A stretch of 64,000 bases of DNA from Trichosphaerium sp. ATCC 40318 (lineage: Eukaryota; Discosea; Flabellinia; Trichosidae), in the NCBI GenBank assembly GCA_038496445.1, contig JALMLS010000052.1:62001-126000 (forward strand), given 5' to 3'. A model generated the notes under the pieces. That model ran no database searches and had not been told where the DNA came from. It worked only from the letters and a program-made list of their open reading frames with translations. Made by a program: the position numbers and the translations under genes. Shown piece by piece: positions 22,447 to 40,925 of this stretch (positions within the stretch are counted from its first letter, which is position 1; each line of letters starts with the position of its first letter).

Positions 22447-23912
22447 TTACAAAAGGAAACACAAGATTGCCATCAATGTCATTACGACTGCCGTTAGCTT
22501 AAACGATCCAGATGTGGCAGTGTCATCATTTGTTGTAGATGTAACACCTGTAGTGCGAAGAGCAGGATCCCAGTTGCATGTTTCTCTAAGGTTTGAGATG
22601 CCTGTGAAAGACCAGTACAATACATTAGCGTGCTCGTCGTTATCTTGAGATTCTGAGTCATCTTCCTTTTGTACAGTGACGACAGCAACAGTGCGGTTAC
22701 CACATTCGATCTTTAACAAGGTTATAAGTACAAAGAAGGAAGAAAGCGCAAAGAAAAAACAGCATAGCCACAATTTCGTACCTCTTTCATCCATGATACA
22801 CCACCTTCTTCGTCTTCGTTGTTGCTTCCACATACAGTTTCAGTCTCCTCATTGTCTTTGTGGTGATCACAATGCTTGCGTCTAGCTTTTGTTTGGTACA
22901 CACCAACCTACATTGAGTTAGTATTTAAGTGTCGGAAAAAAACACGAAAGTAGTAAAGATGTACCATAGCAACTTCGTTAGAAGTACCATTTTCCAACCA
23001 ATTGTATTCATCAATGAGACATTCTTTATCGATATTGATATCAAATTTAACATCATCTTGGTTTACAACAAATTTCTTGCTTCTACCAAAGCTTCCAGTG
23101 CCTTTTTTGAGAAGGAGTCAGGGAAGTACGCAATAAATGATGGTTTTTTCGAAAGAAAAAAGAGTGCTCACCAAAGTTAATAAAGAAGATTACTTCGAGA
23201 CATCCATCTGTTGTTTGTAAAATAACTTGTCTTGATTCATCATTAGGATTCATATCCAAAACGTTATTCCATTCCCAGTCATCTCCATTAGGAGGGTACG
23301 TGTTTACCAAAGTGTCAACATCTGGGTCATAACCAGCATCACCTGATGGCTCGTACCTAAATAAAACGAGTCAGCAACAAAAAGAGAAAGAGGTAAACAA
23401 AAGAGCTTGACCAAAAACTGGAAGGTTTCCAGGTTTTATAGAATAGGTGGGACGTACTCTACAAGGTTTTTAATACGCAAATGAGACTTTACAAATTTTC
23501 TAGCGGACTTGAACTTTTCAAAGTGCTCAGACTTCATTCGGAGTTGGTTTTTAGATCCTTCTACGTCAATGTCGACTTCAAGCTATCATTTTTAAGGTAA
23601 GAGTCAATCTTTTTTGGCTAAGTTGTGGGTTTTGGGTCGAAACTACAAATTGTACCTCGTCTTTGCGTGGTCCTTGGTGTCCTTTGGCTTCAATAGAGAC
23701 GGATGTTGCCTTTGAAAAAGCGTTAAAAGAGAGTACGTCAGAAAACCAGAACATGTGGAAAATGGCGGTCGAAGAGCAATACGTACTGTTACAGTGTAAT
23801 CATATCTCAATTTTGTGCGAGCGTGGTGCCAGCCAGGGGTGTCGTCTGTTTTATTATCACTAGCGCACACGCAAGCGATAAGTGCGATTAGAACGATAAC
23901 GAAGCGTTGCAT
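22447..23912 (-). CDS. Secreted, probably GPI-anchored protein of unknown family
   Basis: The start is an ATG at 23912 with a clear signal peptide (MQRFVIVLIALIACVCAS). At least seven exons join in frame with GTACGT, GTACAA, GTACGT, GTGAGC, GTACAT and GTACGA donors. Segments include YDYTVTATSVSIEAKGHQG, LEVDIDVEGSKNQLRM, KFVKSHLRIKNLVEYEP, WEWNNVLDM, RQVILQTTDGCLEVIFF, KFDINIDKECLIDEYNW and ETCNWDPALRTTG. An acidic, Cys-containing part lies in the middle (NEETETVCGSNNEDEEGG). The C-terminus is SGSFKLTAVVMTLMAILCFLL with no basic tail, as expected for GPI attachment. I recognise no family; beta-rich repeats with alternating I/V suggest a beta-sandwich ectodomain. Confidence 0.7.
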
Positions 23913-24959
23913 TGTTGGCTACTTGTTTACTAAAAAAGGAGTTTTCGGTAGCCGCAAAACTAAACGCAGAGTAGCAACGCCAGAATTAAGCTCCTATATG
24001 AATACAGAGTACGAATATCGTTTTTTACTTTTGTAGTCAGCGTGGCCGCAACTTTCGGGTTGTACTTGCGTCATAGTCAAAGTTGTACAAAAAAATGTGA
24101 ATATCTTTGAACAGACTCGTGGTTTGTTCAATGTGACTGGGATTACGTCTTGAGTTATGCTCTCAGGTTTTATGCACATTCTCCACGTCGGTAGAGATTC
24201 ACTGCTAAGGGAGTTGTAGAGAGGGAACGGAAACATTTGCAATCTTTTTTTCGCCAATCAAACTGAAACTCATCAATTTTTTCGCGTGGCCACGTATTTT
24301 CAAGCTTCGTTCAGAATTTTTTTCTATATTTGGTTTAAAAAGCATACATCCACTTTTGCCGTTCCTTCAACTTCAACAGCTACCAGGGTGGTATTGCACT
24401 AGATGACCACTTTTCATATGCACAGAAGTGGATTCTTCGTCATTTGTAACAAATGAGAGTATAGGTAGAGGTGGCAAATACCGGTCCGATACCGGTCCGG
24501 TTTCAATATATCGGTTTTCGGTCCGTAACCGGTCCGTGATTTAGAGCAAGAGCAGTATTCATTCAGTGAATAACAATGTAATTGGCTTCTTTTTGAACCA
24601 CCACTCACTTTATTTTGAATAAAAGTAGCCTGAAACGCCTTAAAATTGAGAGTTCTACACATAGAGTGGTTGAAAGCCCTCAATCAGCCCGTTTTAACAA
24701 AATTAAGTTTAGCGGTAAAACAAGCTACTTTTTTTGAGTCAAAATGTGCCTGTGGTGACGTTATTTTGACATTTGGACAAAATCACGTGATGTTACATAC
24801 TTTCATACACTTTCACCCAAACATCTTTTTATCACTTTGTGCGCGTAGAGCAACTTATCAAGTGCATTGCTTACGCGAAATAATAGTATCTAAACTATTT
24901 TAGGTATGAAAAAAAAAAAGTGTTGTTTTTTTTTTCTCTGACTATCAACAGCTTGTAGA
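23913..24959. other. Gene-poor stretch carrying a hAT-like transposon remnant
   Basis: No host gene is supported between the divergent starts at 23912 and 24960. From about 24465 to 24800 it holds a repeat, described separately. The 5' part (23930-24450) shows nothing recognisable. Confidence 0.5.
24465..24800. mobile_element. Degenerate hAT-like element (non-autonomous), copy B
   Basis: The left edge reads TAGAGGTGGCAAATACCGG, followed by direct repeats of ACCGGTCCG and CGGTTTTCGGTCCG. A terminus of the form T/CAGAGGTGGCAA plus subterminal ACCGGTCCGG arrays is typical of hAT-superfamily DNA transposons. No matching inverted terminus or 8-bp target duplication was found by eye and no transposase frame exists, so it is a fossil or one end only. 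Sequence blocks recur at 13085-13400. Confidence 0.45.
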
Positions 24960-26580
24960 ATGATTGGAATAGTTTCTATACTTCTTGGTATCATAAGCAC
25001 GTTTGTTGCCATGTACTATTTTACTAGTTCATCAAACAACAGACGTAAAATGAATAAGGGTGATGCGATACTCATTACTGGATGCGAGTACGTTGATTAC
25101 AGTTTTTGTTGACGATTTTGTGGTACAAAATACGCCAAAACACCTCTGAAGGTTATAAAACAAAGTACTAACAGCTCACGTGCGTAATATTACTTCATAA
25201 TTCGATCTCATAGAAATTAGGAAAGCGAAACTTGAATTAGTCGATATTCTGCCCTATTCGTGTTTTCTTCTCATGCGCTACTAGCTCTGGATTTGGAAAT
25301 TTGCTTGCCAAACGTCTCGATAATATTGGATACTGCGTATTTGCTCTATGCCTTAAAAAAGAGAGTATACCTTTACTAAATAAAGAAACATCATCTTTTG
25401 TTATCCCAATTCAATGTGATATCACAAAACAGGTACACCATTTATTTTTCTGGGCTAGAGGCAATGCACTCGCTTATCGTTTTCTTCAGGACGATGTTGA
25501 CTTGGCGGTATCTATTGTTACTCAAACATTAAAAGATAAAGACTGGAACTTGGTCGGATTAGTCAATAACGCAGGGATATTTTGTGGATGGAACTTGGAT
25601 TTTAATACTGTTGCTGATTATGAAAGAAATTATAAAGGTAATGTCCGATTTTTGAGTATACCTTGTTTCTATCGTTTGACAGGTTGATTCAAGTGAATGT
25701 ATTCGGTCTTATTCGTGTTACAAAGGCATTTTTACGTAAGTTTAACCGCAATGCATAGTGTACATTTGCACCTAACACCAGGACATAGCATTTCTTAAAA
25801 AAACAAAGGGAAGGTTGATAAACGTGGCTAGTATGGCAAGCTTGGGTGTGACACCAGGGGTGTCATGTTACTGTTCAACTAAAGTATGGATATGATAATG
25901 AAAACTTGCGAGTTTTTTTGTGTTGACTATTTAATAGTTTGCTGTTGATGGCTTCAGTCGCAGTTTACGTATGGAAATTAAACCATTTGGTATCAAAGTA
26001 ATACTTATACGTATGGTAGTAATAAGCTATTTGCCTTTTGAACAGCAAGGTTGTTGATTGGAAATTCTTACTTTTTTCCTAGATCCCGGAAGTTTTGCTA
26101 CAGAAATGGGTCGTGTAGCACAAGGGCAATTTGAAAAACGTAAATCATTTTGAGATTTATTTTATTACTAAACTATCTAATGTGGTTGTTTAGACTTTAA
26201 TGAACACCCTGAAATGCACGAAGAATATGGCAAGCAGTACTTGGAAGGAACAATAAAGGTAACTTCTGCAGTTAAATTTGGTGATCCAAAGGATGTCGTA
26301 GATGCGATGGTACGCCCTTCTCTTACAATCAAGTATTGATTTCATTATTAATTATAGGTAAATGCAATTACATCAGAGAATCCAAAAGCAAGGTACGTCA
26401 TGAACCTAAGACGATGGTGTACTTGACAAGTCGCTTATTTTCTCACGTGTTTTTTTTAATAGATATGTTGTTGGTTTTGATGCGATGATTATCAGGATTA
26501 TTGGTATGTTACCAGATTACTTGGGCGATAAACTTATGGAAATTCTAATTCCGTTACCTAAACCACAATGTGTTCAATAG
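24960..26580 (+). CDS. Short-chain dehydrogenase/reductase, retinol-dehydrogenase-like
   Basis: An NAD(P)-dependent oxidoreductase probably held to the ER membrane by an N-terminal hydrophobic anchor (MIGIVSILLGIISTFVAMYYF). The cofactor motif TGCDSGFGN spans an intron that starts GTACGT near 25087. Next come CDITKQ, LVNNAGIF, NVFGLIRVTKAFL, and the catalytic region GRLINVASMASLG with VSCYCSTKFAVDGFSRSLRMEI. The Ser and the Tyr-x3-Lys (YCSTK) are intact. GIKVILIDPGSFATEM follows, and the C-terminus ends PLPKPQCVQ. TGCDSGFG is characteristic of the RDH / 17-beta-HSD6 / 11-cis-RDH branch. The substrate is probably a hydrophobic alcohol such as a retinoid or steroid analogue, but cannot be told from sequence. 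Introns are short with GTAC-type donors in several places. Confidence 0.88.
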
Positions 26581-26782
26581 ATAGGCTCATTGAAAAGCAA
26601 ATTCAAATACACTCAATAAATATTTAATGAGTGTTGTGAAGCCACTCTGATGGATTTTATTAACTCGCTAGGTGCTCATTTACTTGAATTAAGGTGAGTA
26701 GCTGTAAGCATACTTTGCTGGGCAAGTCACTCAGTATTCCTACCAAAAAAAACTGGTTTGAGTTTTACTTTTGTTTATTTAT

Positions 26783-29700
26783 TTACATTTCCATGTCCAT
26801 GTCATCTAACATATTCATGCTATCATCATAATCGTTAACTTGTTGATTTCCTTGAATCTTTTCAATGTTAAAAACTAGGTTTCCATCCACTGCATCTATA
26901 TGTACGATAGCATTTGAGTCAAGTTTTTGTGATAAAATAAGCCTTGATAACTCCGTTGTGACGTTTCTCTCAATGAATCTTTTTAGAGGTCTCGCACCAT
27001 ACACAGGATCATATGTTTCTTCTGTGATGTACGTATAAGCATTATCTGTAAGCTTAATCCCGACATTTCGTTCAGCAAGTCGTTTTTGAAGGGCTGTGAA
27101 TTGAAGTGTGACAATTTTTCTGATATCGTCTTGTGACAATGGAGAAAAGATGACCAAGTCATCCAATCTGTTCAAAAACTCTGGTGAAAAATGAGCTTTG
27201 ACTTGACCCATGACGATTTGTTTTGTCTGTTCAGAAATAACATTGCCCTTTGCTTGTTCAAGAAGTTGATGGGCGCCAATATTTGAAGTCTAAAAAAGAA
27301 AAAAGTAAGAAAGTGATTGATTTCAACTAACAGATTCTGTTAAGATACGTACCATAATAAGCACAACATTACTAAAATCTACTGTTTTCCCTTGAGAATC
27401 AGTTAATCTGCCATCATCCATGACTTGAAGTAAGGTATTTAAGACAAGCTTATGTGCTTTTTCAATTTCATCGAAAAGAACAACAGAGTAAGGTCTTCTT
27501 CTCACTGCCTCCGTTAGTTGGCCACCTTGTTCGTATCCAACATATCCAGGAGGTGCACCAATAAGTCTGGCAACGGCATGTTGTTCCATGTACTCTAAGG
27601 AAACAAGTTAACAAAAAATAACGAACGCTAAGGGTGTGCGTTATAATTACGAACCTGACATATCAAGTCTTACGATTAAGTTTTCGTCATCAAACAGCTC
27701 AGCTGCAAGTGCTTTTGCAAGTTCAGTTTTACCGACACCTGTAGGTCCAAGGAATAGGAATGATGCTGTAGGCTTTCCAGGTCGTGAAAGGCCAGCTCTT
27801 GATCTCAAAACTGCCTATTTTGCAAAAAGTTAGAACAAGGACACAAAAAAAATCTATTAAAAGTCGTACCTCTGCAACTGCCTTTACTGCTTCGTTTTGA
27901 CCGATAAGACGTTCATGAAGGTGCTTACCAAGGTCTAGAATCTTTTCCCTTTCAGTTTGGCCGAGTTTAGAAACAGGAATGCCAGTCCATCGAGAAACAA
28001 CTTCAGCGATATGCTCGGCTGTCACGTTTTCAGTCAACAAAAAGTCTTCCTTTCTCTGCTCGATATCTTTTGCCATCGACTCGATAGCTTTTTTTGTTTC
28101 AGGTATAGCACCATATTCAATATCAGCTACCCTACTCATATCGCCTTGTCTCTTCGCTATAGCCAATTTTCGTTTAAGTGCGTCCAACTTTAAGCGCATG
28201 TTTGAGATGTTATCGAATACGCCCTTCTCGTGGTCATATCGCAGTTTTAGGGGTTGTAGTTTTTCGTTAACGTTTGCTAGTTCCTTCTTGGCTTCCGTAA
28301 GCCTTGTTTTAGACCCTTCATCCTTTTCTTTTTCTAGATGTTTGATTTGAACTTGAAGGTGCATTGATCGCCTCTCAAGAATATCAAGTTCTTCGGGTTG
28401 AGAATCAAGTTGTACTCTTGCTTTTGCGCATGCCTCGTCCATTAAATCAATGGCTTTATCTGGAAGGAATCTTTGGGTAACCTACAGAAATAACATTAGT
28501 ACAAGCCAAGCACGACCAAACAACCGGAAAACTATCAAGAATTATTTTTCAAACTCAAAATGTTTTTGTACAGTTTTTACGTACATATCGATCAGATAGA
28601 CTAGCACATGCTACCAATGCGGCATCTTGTATACTGACACCATGGTGTGTTTCGTATTTTTCTTTGATACCTCTAAGAATAGAGACAGTATCTTCAACAG
28701 AAGGTTCATTTACAAGGACTTGCTGAAATCTCCTTTCGAAAGCAGCATCCTTTTCCATGTACTGTCGGTACTCATCAAGTGTAGTTGCGCCAATACAGCG
28801 TAAATCACCGCGAGCAAGCATAGGTTTAAGCAAGTTGGCAGCGTCCATAGCACCATCTGTTTTACCAGCGCCAAGAACCAAGTGAATTTCATCAATGAAA
28901 AGAATGATTTTTCCTTTTGATTCAGATACTTCTTGTAGCACTGATTTTAGCCTTTCTTCAAATTCTCCTCTATATTTTGCTCCTGCGACAAGTGCACCCA
29001 TATCAAGTGATATAACACGACAGTTCAAGTTATGAGGTACATCTCCAGAAACAATTCTTTGAGCGATACCTTCAACTATTGCACTAAATTTGCCGTTAGC
29101 TCAAACGAATGAGAATTAACCTAAGAAAAGGTTGAGTTACGTTTTACCGACACCAGGGTCTCCAATTAGTACTGGGTTATTCTTTCTTCTTCGACTCAGA
29201 ACTTGAATAACACGACGTACTTCATCATCTCTTCCGATAACAGGATCCAAGTCTGATGCTTCTGCTTGTGCTACTAGATCTCTTCCATACTTTTCAAGAC
29301 ATTCATATGTGGCTTCAGCACGTTGTGTTGTTACTTTTTTCTTCCCTCTGACTTGTTTTACGGCTTCGAGAAGACGAGACTACAAAGTTTTTTTTAGAAA
29401 TTTCGTTTTTTTTCATTCTTAGCATACTACGTACCTCGTTTAGGCCTCCTTGTTGGAAACAAGCATGTACCGTTTTATCTTTAGGTAATACACGCATCAA
29501 GTGATCAAGAGAAACAAAGTGGTCTCCATTTTCGGCCTGTTTTTTTCTTGCCGCTTGAAATATTTTTGACAGATCAATAGATGGCGCTGGATGTTGTGGA
29601 GGAGGGTTTTGACGCGGAATTCTTAATATTTGTTGCTCTAAGGCTTGTTCTAAAGGCGTATTAGGCGATTAATAAAATAAACACTAATTACGTACGTATT

Positions 29701-29882
29701 TTCTTTGCGTTGGCGCCAGCTTTATCACAAATGCGCTTAGCTAAACCGTTTTCGTCATTAAACAGAGCTAGAGCAAGATGTATTGGTGTAATAACGGGAT
29801 TGCCATTTCCTATCGCTAATGTCCTTGCTTTAACTATTATTTTTTGAGTGTATTCTGTAAGTTCTTCTGGTTGTAGTGACAT
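26783..29882 (-). CDS. ClpB/Hsp104-family AAA+ disaggregase
   Basis: An ATP-driven hexameric disaggregase that rescues aggregated proteins together with Hsp70/Hsp40. The N-domain starts [20 protein letters not shown] and contains [14 protein letters not shown], without a targeting peptide, so the cytosol is likely. NBD1 has [13 protein letters not shown] (the Walker A motif abuts an intron), [12 protein letters not shown] and [15 protein letters not shown] with arginine fingers. The middle coiled-coil domain (about 28440-28050) is present, which marks ClpB/Hsp104 rather than ClpA/C. NBD2 has [32 protein letters not shown] pore loop 2, [10 protein letters not shown] and [14 protein letters not shown]. 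The C-terminus is acidic and Met-rich ([11 protein letters not shown]) rather than the DDLD-type end of yeast Hsp104. Confidence 0.95.
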
Positions 29883-30638
29883 GTTGTTTTAGTTGTTTGT
29901 TTTAAATTTTTGGTGTCAGAAAGGTTCATGATGTGATCAAAATTCCGTTGAATTTTCGCTGAAATTCCATAGAGATTTGATGCAATTTTTGTCGACTTTC
30001 TTCCAAGTGCTACGACTAAATTTTGGTAGCCTTTACCGACATATACTTTATCGCCAGCGAAATATACTCTATCGAGGCTCAACGCCTCGAACTCATCACT
30101 CGCTGCTGACAAAACGCTAACATAAAATTGGCATCTTTTGCGATTTAGGAAACAGATTGTTTCATCGATTATTTGTTACAATGATTAGTATCAATAGACG
30201 TGTGAGAAGGCTACAACTTCTCCGTAAAACGGTCATCACTGGCCACCAATGCTATTCAAGTGTATTGTTTTTCAAAAGTGATATGTGCTTTTGGCGAACA
30301 TTTCGGTGTACCGTTTATCGACATGTACGGTAGAAGTCGCTTCTGAAATCACGGTTAGTGAACAGGAACAACCGGTAACCGTTTAGTGCACAACCGGTCT
30401 GTCGCTGAAATAAAAACCGCCGGACGGTTTAGTTAGTTGAATTATAGTGTCTACTGCTTTATGAGCTACCGTCTTTTGTTGTAAATTGATAACAATGACC
30501 GGAGAATTCAGCGGATTTCGCACGTTTTTTTTGTCCGGAAAATTATTACTTAATTCTGTTCATTGTAATCTTTGCTAAGTGTAGTGCACAACCAATAATA
30601 AACCGCCACTACAGGATGGGCTTCAACGCGTCCATAGT
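29883..30638. other. Intergenic region with dispersed repeats
   Basis: Divergent promoters of ClpB (-) and the ABC transporter (+) must lie here. Positions 30192-30239 repeat the sequence at 869-917. About 30355-30425 carries AACCGGTAACCG and ACAACCGGTCTG with an inverted CCGCCGGACGG, echoing the ACCGGTCCG arrays elsewhere. A minus-strand frame at 29930-30112 reads like coding (DRVYFAGDKVYVGKGYQNL) but has no ATG and no partner exon that I can find. Confidence 0.5.
30192..30239 (+). repeat. Dispersed repeat, copy 2
   Basis: Matches 869-917 over about 48 bases with a few substitutions and in the same orientation. In this copy an ACCGGT-rich block follows about 120 bases downstream, which may be part of the same element. 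Confidence 0.55.
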
Positions 30639-37255
<6,617 letters not shown>

Positions 37256-38133
37256 CTGCAATTTTTGTTTCTGTCAACTACCTTTTGTAATTACGAGTGT
37301 TGGTTTATAAATAAAAAATAATACGCTCTATTTGTAGTTCCTTTGTAATGCCCATAGTCAAAGTGTTGAGAAAACCAGTATTGACTGTTTTGTACTATGT
37401 TTCAATGTCTATGAACGTGAAGTACACAAATACTTGACCACTAGTGCTGCTGATGTTAATATGCACAAAAAAGCAAGAAAAAATACATTAGTTTTTTTTT
37501 TTTGAATTGATGTGCAATCGATTGGTCGTATGTATTAGAAAGGTTCAATCTATTGACACTGAAATAAAATCCACTACTTTAAGTATACTATAATTGCGTA
37601 AAGTTGTAACATGGTGGTGAGATATCAGTTAATAAACCGAAATAGTTTTTGAATGAAAAAATCTATCATAAGTGTGAGTAATTTATGACAGAGATAACCG
37701 TAAAAATGGTAAGTAATTGTTATTATTTATTGAACTATGCAAAGTCAGTGTAGTGTTAACGCTATTTTTTTGTGTAGCTATTTGGGCTCGAAACACTGCT
37801 GTTACTATATCTAATTGCAGATTTAATGAGTGCTATGATTATAGTATACATCTAATCGAAGGCAATATGGTACACTAGTTTTTGACATTAAAAACTGATA
37901 CTATCTCTTGTTCTGTTGTCAGCAACAAAAAATACTGTGCTACTATAGTGCTAATTCAAGAGGAGATGCACCGTCACCTGGTTCTATCATTTTGTTTTCA
38001 AAATGGAAAAAGTATTAGGCGAAAAATCGTTACAGTGGTTGAATGGCAAATAAACTATTTATAAGCACCAAACACTCTACAGATAAAACACTTTATTTAC
38101 ATACTGACAAGGGCGGTATCTTTTTTTTTTGGT
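37256..38133. other. Intergenic region between convergent genes
   Basis: AAATAAAAAATAATA about 50 bases after the ABC transporter stop is a likely poly(A) signal region. The remaining sequence is AT-rich with no recognisable gene; a small frame at 37882-38064 has no support. Confidence 0.5.
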
Positions 38134-40785
38134 TTACTTGGAACCACAAAACTGAGCCTTCCAGTCTAACCAATCGTTGACTTGTATGAATTTTTTTTCA
38201 AAAAGAACTTTGATCTTCTTTTTCTTAAAGAATAATCCAGATATAGCTTCAGTTGATTGTTGATTACCAATATCATTACCACATTTACAATATAATTTAC
38301 CTATTTTAGATGCAACTCTTTCTTCAAGATGCTCAACAACCATATTTTTTTTTTCCAAAAAATCAAAAGTTTTTTGAATCATAACCAAATGCTTCCCTTG
38401 TTGTCCGGGGTACTGCAAAGGTATAAAATCATTTGATGTACCTAATATAATACTACACTTTTTACAGCATAAAAGAATATCAGACTGCTTTGTATCTTGT
38501 TTAAGTATAGTAGAAGTAGAAACTGAACTTTTTTTTTGTTGCTGTTGTTTTTTTTTTTGAAGATTAGGATCTTGCCAAGACTTGTTAAGTACGCCCATTT
38601 TTTTAAGCGCATCTGCGCATGCAAGAAGTTCTGCTGTTTTTTTTGTTTTATGAGAAGCTCTACCATGAGTAAATTGTGTTTTTGTATAGAAAGTAGGAGG
38701 TATTGGTGCCTAATAGAACATAAATAAACAAAGCAAATTCAAAAAGTAGAAAAATTGTTTCTTTTGTTTTTATGTTGTTTCGCCTTCCTTGTTTTTTGAC
38801 GAGTTACAAATAGAGGAAGGCTAAAGCATACAAATTGCCATCTTTTTAGAGGTTGTAAAACTTATCACAACAAGGCAACAAACAGCAATGTGTCAAACAA
38901 AAAGTACTCAAAAAAATTTCTGTTTTACCTTGACTATAAATTCTCTGTTTGTCTTATCTTGTTCGTATGTATATACTAATTTCCCTCTGGCTCTTTGCCA
39001 GTAGCTGTGTAGCATGACTTTTGGGTTTTGGTCGACTTTACGTAATTTAGATAATACTGGTAATGTCTGCAAAAAGAAATACATAAAAAATGAGATAATT
39101 CGGGGGTTGTGTGTTCATACCTTGTTTGCTTCGCTAGCTATAATATTAATGAGATCATCAATATGATCTTTTGGTATTGAGCGCCCATTCTAGATGTTCT
39201 TTCATGAGTTTCAATGTCACCTTAGACAAAAAATTTCGTACCTTTCTCAAACATTCACTTATTACGCTAAGGTAAAAAAACACGTGAGAAACAGAAACTA
39301 AGAATTCGGTCTTGTATTTACCTTGGCTTTGCTGTCTTATCAGTACTCTGTAGTATGGCTTTCCCAACTTTCTCTCCAATACCAATTGCATTGTATTTAC
39401 TCATAACAATACTACAAAGACGTAACTAACCAACAAAATGGTGTAGAAAATAAAAATAACACAAACCTTGGGTTCACATCCTCTTTGCGCCCTACAGCAT
39501 CTCGCCATTGGTACACTGCAAGAGCGACTGATTTCTACTATCATCAGAATTGAATATATAACGAATAAAATACCTGTAGTTCGTTTAAAGGAGCTCCCTT
39601 AGCTTTTCTCCAATCGCGAAGATGTTTTCCTAAAAAAGTGTCAGTACAAACGAACACAAAGAGCGTTCAACGTACGTAAAGCGTCTTTAATGCTTCTGTT
39701 ATGATTCTCCCACATTTTGAGCGTCATATCTTGACAATTCTCCCAAGCCACGTGTAACAACGTTTTACCCTTACCTACAGAAGTAGCCAAAAATTAAAAA
39801 TCTACGAGAGCAGTTTGGATTCAGTACGTACTCGTCAATGCTTTGTTTGGTTCCTCTAGGCTATCAAGAAGACGTGCTATACGTCTAAAGATATATACAA
39901 GATAATGTGAGTCCAATCTAGCGTAGTGAGTCATCACAGCACTCCATGATTTGATAGGCTGTCTCCAATCGCTTCTTGCTAGTTCTTTCGTTTTAGGTTC
40001 GTTACAAAAGTAGTCTAACAGCCCGCCAAGGCTTACTCTAACAAAGAATATAAGAAGAAAGAACAATCTAAAGCACAGATATCTCTTGACGATATTACAA
40101 GACACTCGTACTTGTCTGGACCTTCATTGTTTTCTCCTGCATGCTCTAATAAAACAAGATTAAAAATTAAAGGAAGAGAAAAAAATATGCGTGATCGATT
40201 ACCTTTGTACAGTTCAATGCCAACTTGTGTATCGAATACATTAACAACATATAAACCAAAGTCACGTTGTAACCAAATAAGATCTTGATCGGCTCTAAAG
40301 AAATAAAATAAACAACTGATACATTCTAAAAAGTGATTTTTTTTTCTACTGTTTCCAAGGATGTGTGGTCGTTTGTTCGTACCCGTGAAGTATCTTCAGG
40401 ATCTTAGTATTATTAAATGGCTCATTTAGGATATGAATATGATCACGAAGAGCTAAACCATCAACAAGAAAATCGTGGGAACGCGGATCATTACTAGAGT
40501 TTTGAACTGAGATTTGAATGATACATGTCATGCCGTAATACGAATAATCCATGTGTTGCTATAGCGCACGTTAAACAACACATAAACAAGTACATCATAG
40601 CATAGTACAACAACCCCAGTCGTACACTACAAAGAAGAAAAAAAAAAGCGAAAAAAAACCGTTTGTTGGTGACGTGTTTTATTTACCTCTGTATCTACAC
40701 CGAAGCATTTGACTTTATTCAAAACGTTTACTAAACTAGCCAATTGTTGTTCTGTTTCAACTATCGTTAGATTTTCTTCCTTCAT
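38134..40785 (-). CDS. Rrp6/RNase D-like 3'-5' exonuclease with HRDC and RIG-I/MDA5-type C-terminal domain
   Basis: Thirteen exons sum to exactly 576 codons (575 residues). Exons: 40785-40687, 40558-40383, 40294-40203, 40145-40112, 40037-39832, 39774-39676, 39629-39574, 39534-39467, 39411-39322, 39266-39242, 39189-39121, 39066-38929 and 38709-38134. Residues 1-210 are a DEDD-y exonuclease of the Rrp6/EXOSC10 type: Exo I VDTEQHMDYSYYGMTCIIQI (D31, E33), Exo II GADQDLIWLQRDFGLYVVN (D96), DYFCNEPKTKELARSDWR, and Exo III YARLDSHYLVYI (Y172, D176). About 255-338 is HRDC-like (YQWRDAVGRKED). The N-terminal exosome-binding domain of true Rrp6 is missing. After a Lys/Gln linker, 463-575 matches the zinc-binding C-terminal domain of RIG-I-like receptors: LLCCKKCSIIL, KLYCKCGNDIG (C465/C466, C469, C525, C527), and a basic FFKKKKIKVLFEKKF followed by DWLDWK. 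No helicase is present. The likely role is sensing and trimming or destroying particular RNAs. Confidence 0.85.
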
Positions 40786-40925
40786 CTTAGTAGCGGGCTA
40801 AAGGCAAGGCGTTAGAATGGAGTTGAGTTATTGTTAAATCAGTTGTAGTATTTGACGCCTGTCATTCTACAAACAGCGCTAACGCGCTAGCAGTGACTGT
40901 GGATAAAAGCTCAGCCCAGAAACAA

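Noticed and set aside
29930-30112. Minus-strand frame upstream of ClpB reading like coding sequence
   Set aside because: It has no ATG, overlaps the first ClpB exon in another frame and has no partner exon or family match.
38540-38700. Possible double-stranded-RNA-binding domain in the exonuclease (HGRASHKTKKTAELLACADA)
   Set aside because: Only a basic helix resembling the end of a dsRBD is visible; the beta-strand core is missing, so I do not claim the domain.
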